Shown one piece after another: positions 5,697 to 6,575 of a stretch of 6,575 bases of DNA (position 1 is the first letter of the stretch; each line of letters begins with the position of its first letter). Below the pieces are notes generated by a model. That model did no database searches. It saw only the letters and a program-made list of their open reading frames with translations, and was not told the origin of the DNA. This stretch comes from Pontiella desulfatans (GTDB lineage Bacteria > Verrucomicrobiota > Kiritimatiellia > Kiritimatiellales > Pontiellaceae). Location: the NCBI GenBank assembly GCA_029287275.1, contig JARFRL010000047.1, positions 1 to 6,575 on the forward strand. The letters run 5' to 3'. A program made the position numbers and the translations under genes.

Positions 5697-6575
5697 TCAG
5701 GAGACGGGCCAGTCGTCGGCGCGGCTCATCAGCGTTTCCAGACAGTGAACGCCGGCGGGGGAGTCGTTGAGGCACGGGATCATGCGGAAGGATTCTCCGC
5801 CGGCTTCCATGAAGATTTCCCTGCCGCGCAGCTCGATTTCCTCGAGCGTCTCGAGGCAGTCGCAGAAAAAGGCCGGGCAGATGACGGCGAGCTTCTTTTT
5901 CCCAAGAGCGGGAAGTTCGCGCAGCGTGTCTTCCGTCGAGGGGGTCAGCCACTTGTCTCGTCCCAGCCGCGATTGGAAGGAGAGCGAATAGCGGTCGGCG
6001 GGAATCCCCGCGGCCTTGGTGACGGCTTTCGTGGTTTCGAAGCACTGGTGGCGATAACAGGTGGCGTGCGCCGGCGACTTTTTTTCGCAGCAGTCGGGGG
6101 TCGAAAGGCAGTGGCTTCCGGTTGGGTCCGTCTTCTTCAGATGGCGTTCCGGCAAGCCGTGATAGCTGAACAGCAGGTGCTCGTCCTTCACGTCGGCCAA
6201 CGATTCGGCCAGCGGTTGAACGAGGGTCGGTTCCAGGTAGAAGGGCGGCGCGACCTTCAAGGTCGCGCGGCCGCGGATTTTCTTTTTCACCAGCGCGGCG
6301 CATCCGCCGGTGGTGGCCATGGCGTAGTGCGGAAACATCGGGAGCAAACAGATTTCATCGACCCCTTGGTTCAGCAGTTTTTCCACTCCGCTGAGCGCGG
6401 AGGGGTTGCCATAGGCCATGACCATCTCGACCGGCTCCTGGCTCCGGGTGTTCAGCGCGTGGGTGAGCTCGCGGCAGTAGTGTACCAACGGAGACCCGTT
6501 TTCGGTCCAGATTTCCTGGTAGGCCTCGGCCGATTGCGCCGGCCGTTTGGGAAGAATCGCCCAGTGCACCAGCGC
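5697..6575 (-). CDS. hemH: Ferrochelatase, N-terminus cut by window edge
   Basis: The enzyme inserts ferrous iron into protoporphyrin IX (or coproporphyrin III in the other branch), the last metal-insertion step of heme synthesis. The 292 visible residues lack only roughly the first 20-45 of the family's usual length. The reading frame runs open to the edge, and an in-frame GTG near it is not the real start. Counting from the first visible codon, the PKRPAQSAEAYQEIW segment (9-23) is a family signature. The metal-site histidine is His139 in FSYHGLPERH, and the conserved acid is Glu242 in the DCLETLEEI block (239-247), which closely resembles E. coli HemH. Between them TGSHCLSTPDCC...CYRHQC holds five cysteines (156, 162, 163, 173, 178), like the internal segment proposed to bind a [2Fe-2S] cluster in some bacterial ferrochelatases. 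The C-terminal half has further cysteines (233, 238, 240, 268, 278). Confidence 0.95.
   Translation of the reverse strand, partial: ALVHWAILPKRPAQSAEAYQEIWTENGSPLVHYCRELTHALNTRSQEPVEMVMAYGNPSALSGVEKLLNQGVDEICLLPMFPHYAMATTGGCAALVKKKIRGRATLKVAPPFYLEPTLVQPLAESLADVKDEHLLFSYHGLPERHLKKTDPTGSHCLSTPDCCEKKSPAHATCYRHQCFETTKAVTKAAGIPADRYSLSFQSRLGRDKWLTPSTEDTLRELPALGKKKLAVICPAFFCDCLETLEEIELRGREIFMEAGGESFRMIPCLNDSPAGVHCLETLMSRADDWPVS

Noticed and set aside
5626..6303. Open frame of 225 codons on the minus strand overlapping hemH
   Set aside because: It is out of frame with the clearly recognisable ferrochelatase and is an Arg/Pro-rich shadow.
1..6575. Search for CRISPR arrays, tRNAs, rRNAs, transposases and toxin-antitoxin pairs
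   Set aside because: I saw no regularly spaced repeats, no cloverleaf-like sequence, no transposase motifs and no small paired genes. The window is fully accounted for by the listed genes and short gaps.

Overview
The window comes from a diderm (Gram-negative type) bacterium of moderately high GC content. It encodes a periplasmic adaptor, an outer-membrane barrel with a signal peptide, a lipobox lipoprotein and a ferrochelatase. The style of the ferrochelatase (internal cysteine-rich segment) and of the MacA-like adaptor (Gly/Arg-rich insert) makes me think of the Planctomycetes-Verrucomicrobia-Chlamydiae group, including Kiritimatiellota. This is a weak impression, since there is no rRNA or marker gene to confirm it.

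Left part (1-3157, plus strand): a two-gene efflux operon. A MacA/HlyD-type adaptor (24-1202) overlaps by 4 bases a complete MacB-type ABC transporter with fused ATPase and permease (1199-3157). The first 20 bases may be the tail of an upstream operon gene. The promoter lies outside the window. The adaptor lacks most of the usual alpha-helical hairpin and carries a 75-residue low-complexity insert near its C-terminus.

Right part (3148-6575, minus strand): read leftwards, this is the 3' nine-tenths of hemH (ferrochelatase, 5' end cut by the window edge), a 171-base gap with promoter-like elements, an outer-membrane beta-barrel gene (4593-5525), a small lipoprotein gene (4059-4589, starting 3 bases after the barrel ORF stops) and a monoacylglycerol-lipase-like alpha/beta hydrolase (3148-4014). 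The last three probably form one transcription unit. It converges on macB with a 10-base overlap of the 3' ends, so no terminator separates the two units there.

No mobile element, CRISPR array, tRNA or rRNA was seen, and most of the window is ordinary housekeeping and envelope genes. The most unusual stretch is the last third of the barrel ORF (about 4596-4922). There the protein stops looking like a barrel, base composition and codon use change, and several inverted repeats and a terminator-like hairpin appear. It looks like a separate sequence module, or former intergenic DNA, that happens to be open in frame. Secondary points are the altered adaptor architecture, the cysteine-rich ferrochelatase segment and a plus-strand terminator-like hairpin lying antisense between the lipoprotein and hydrolase genes.
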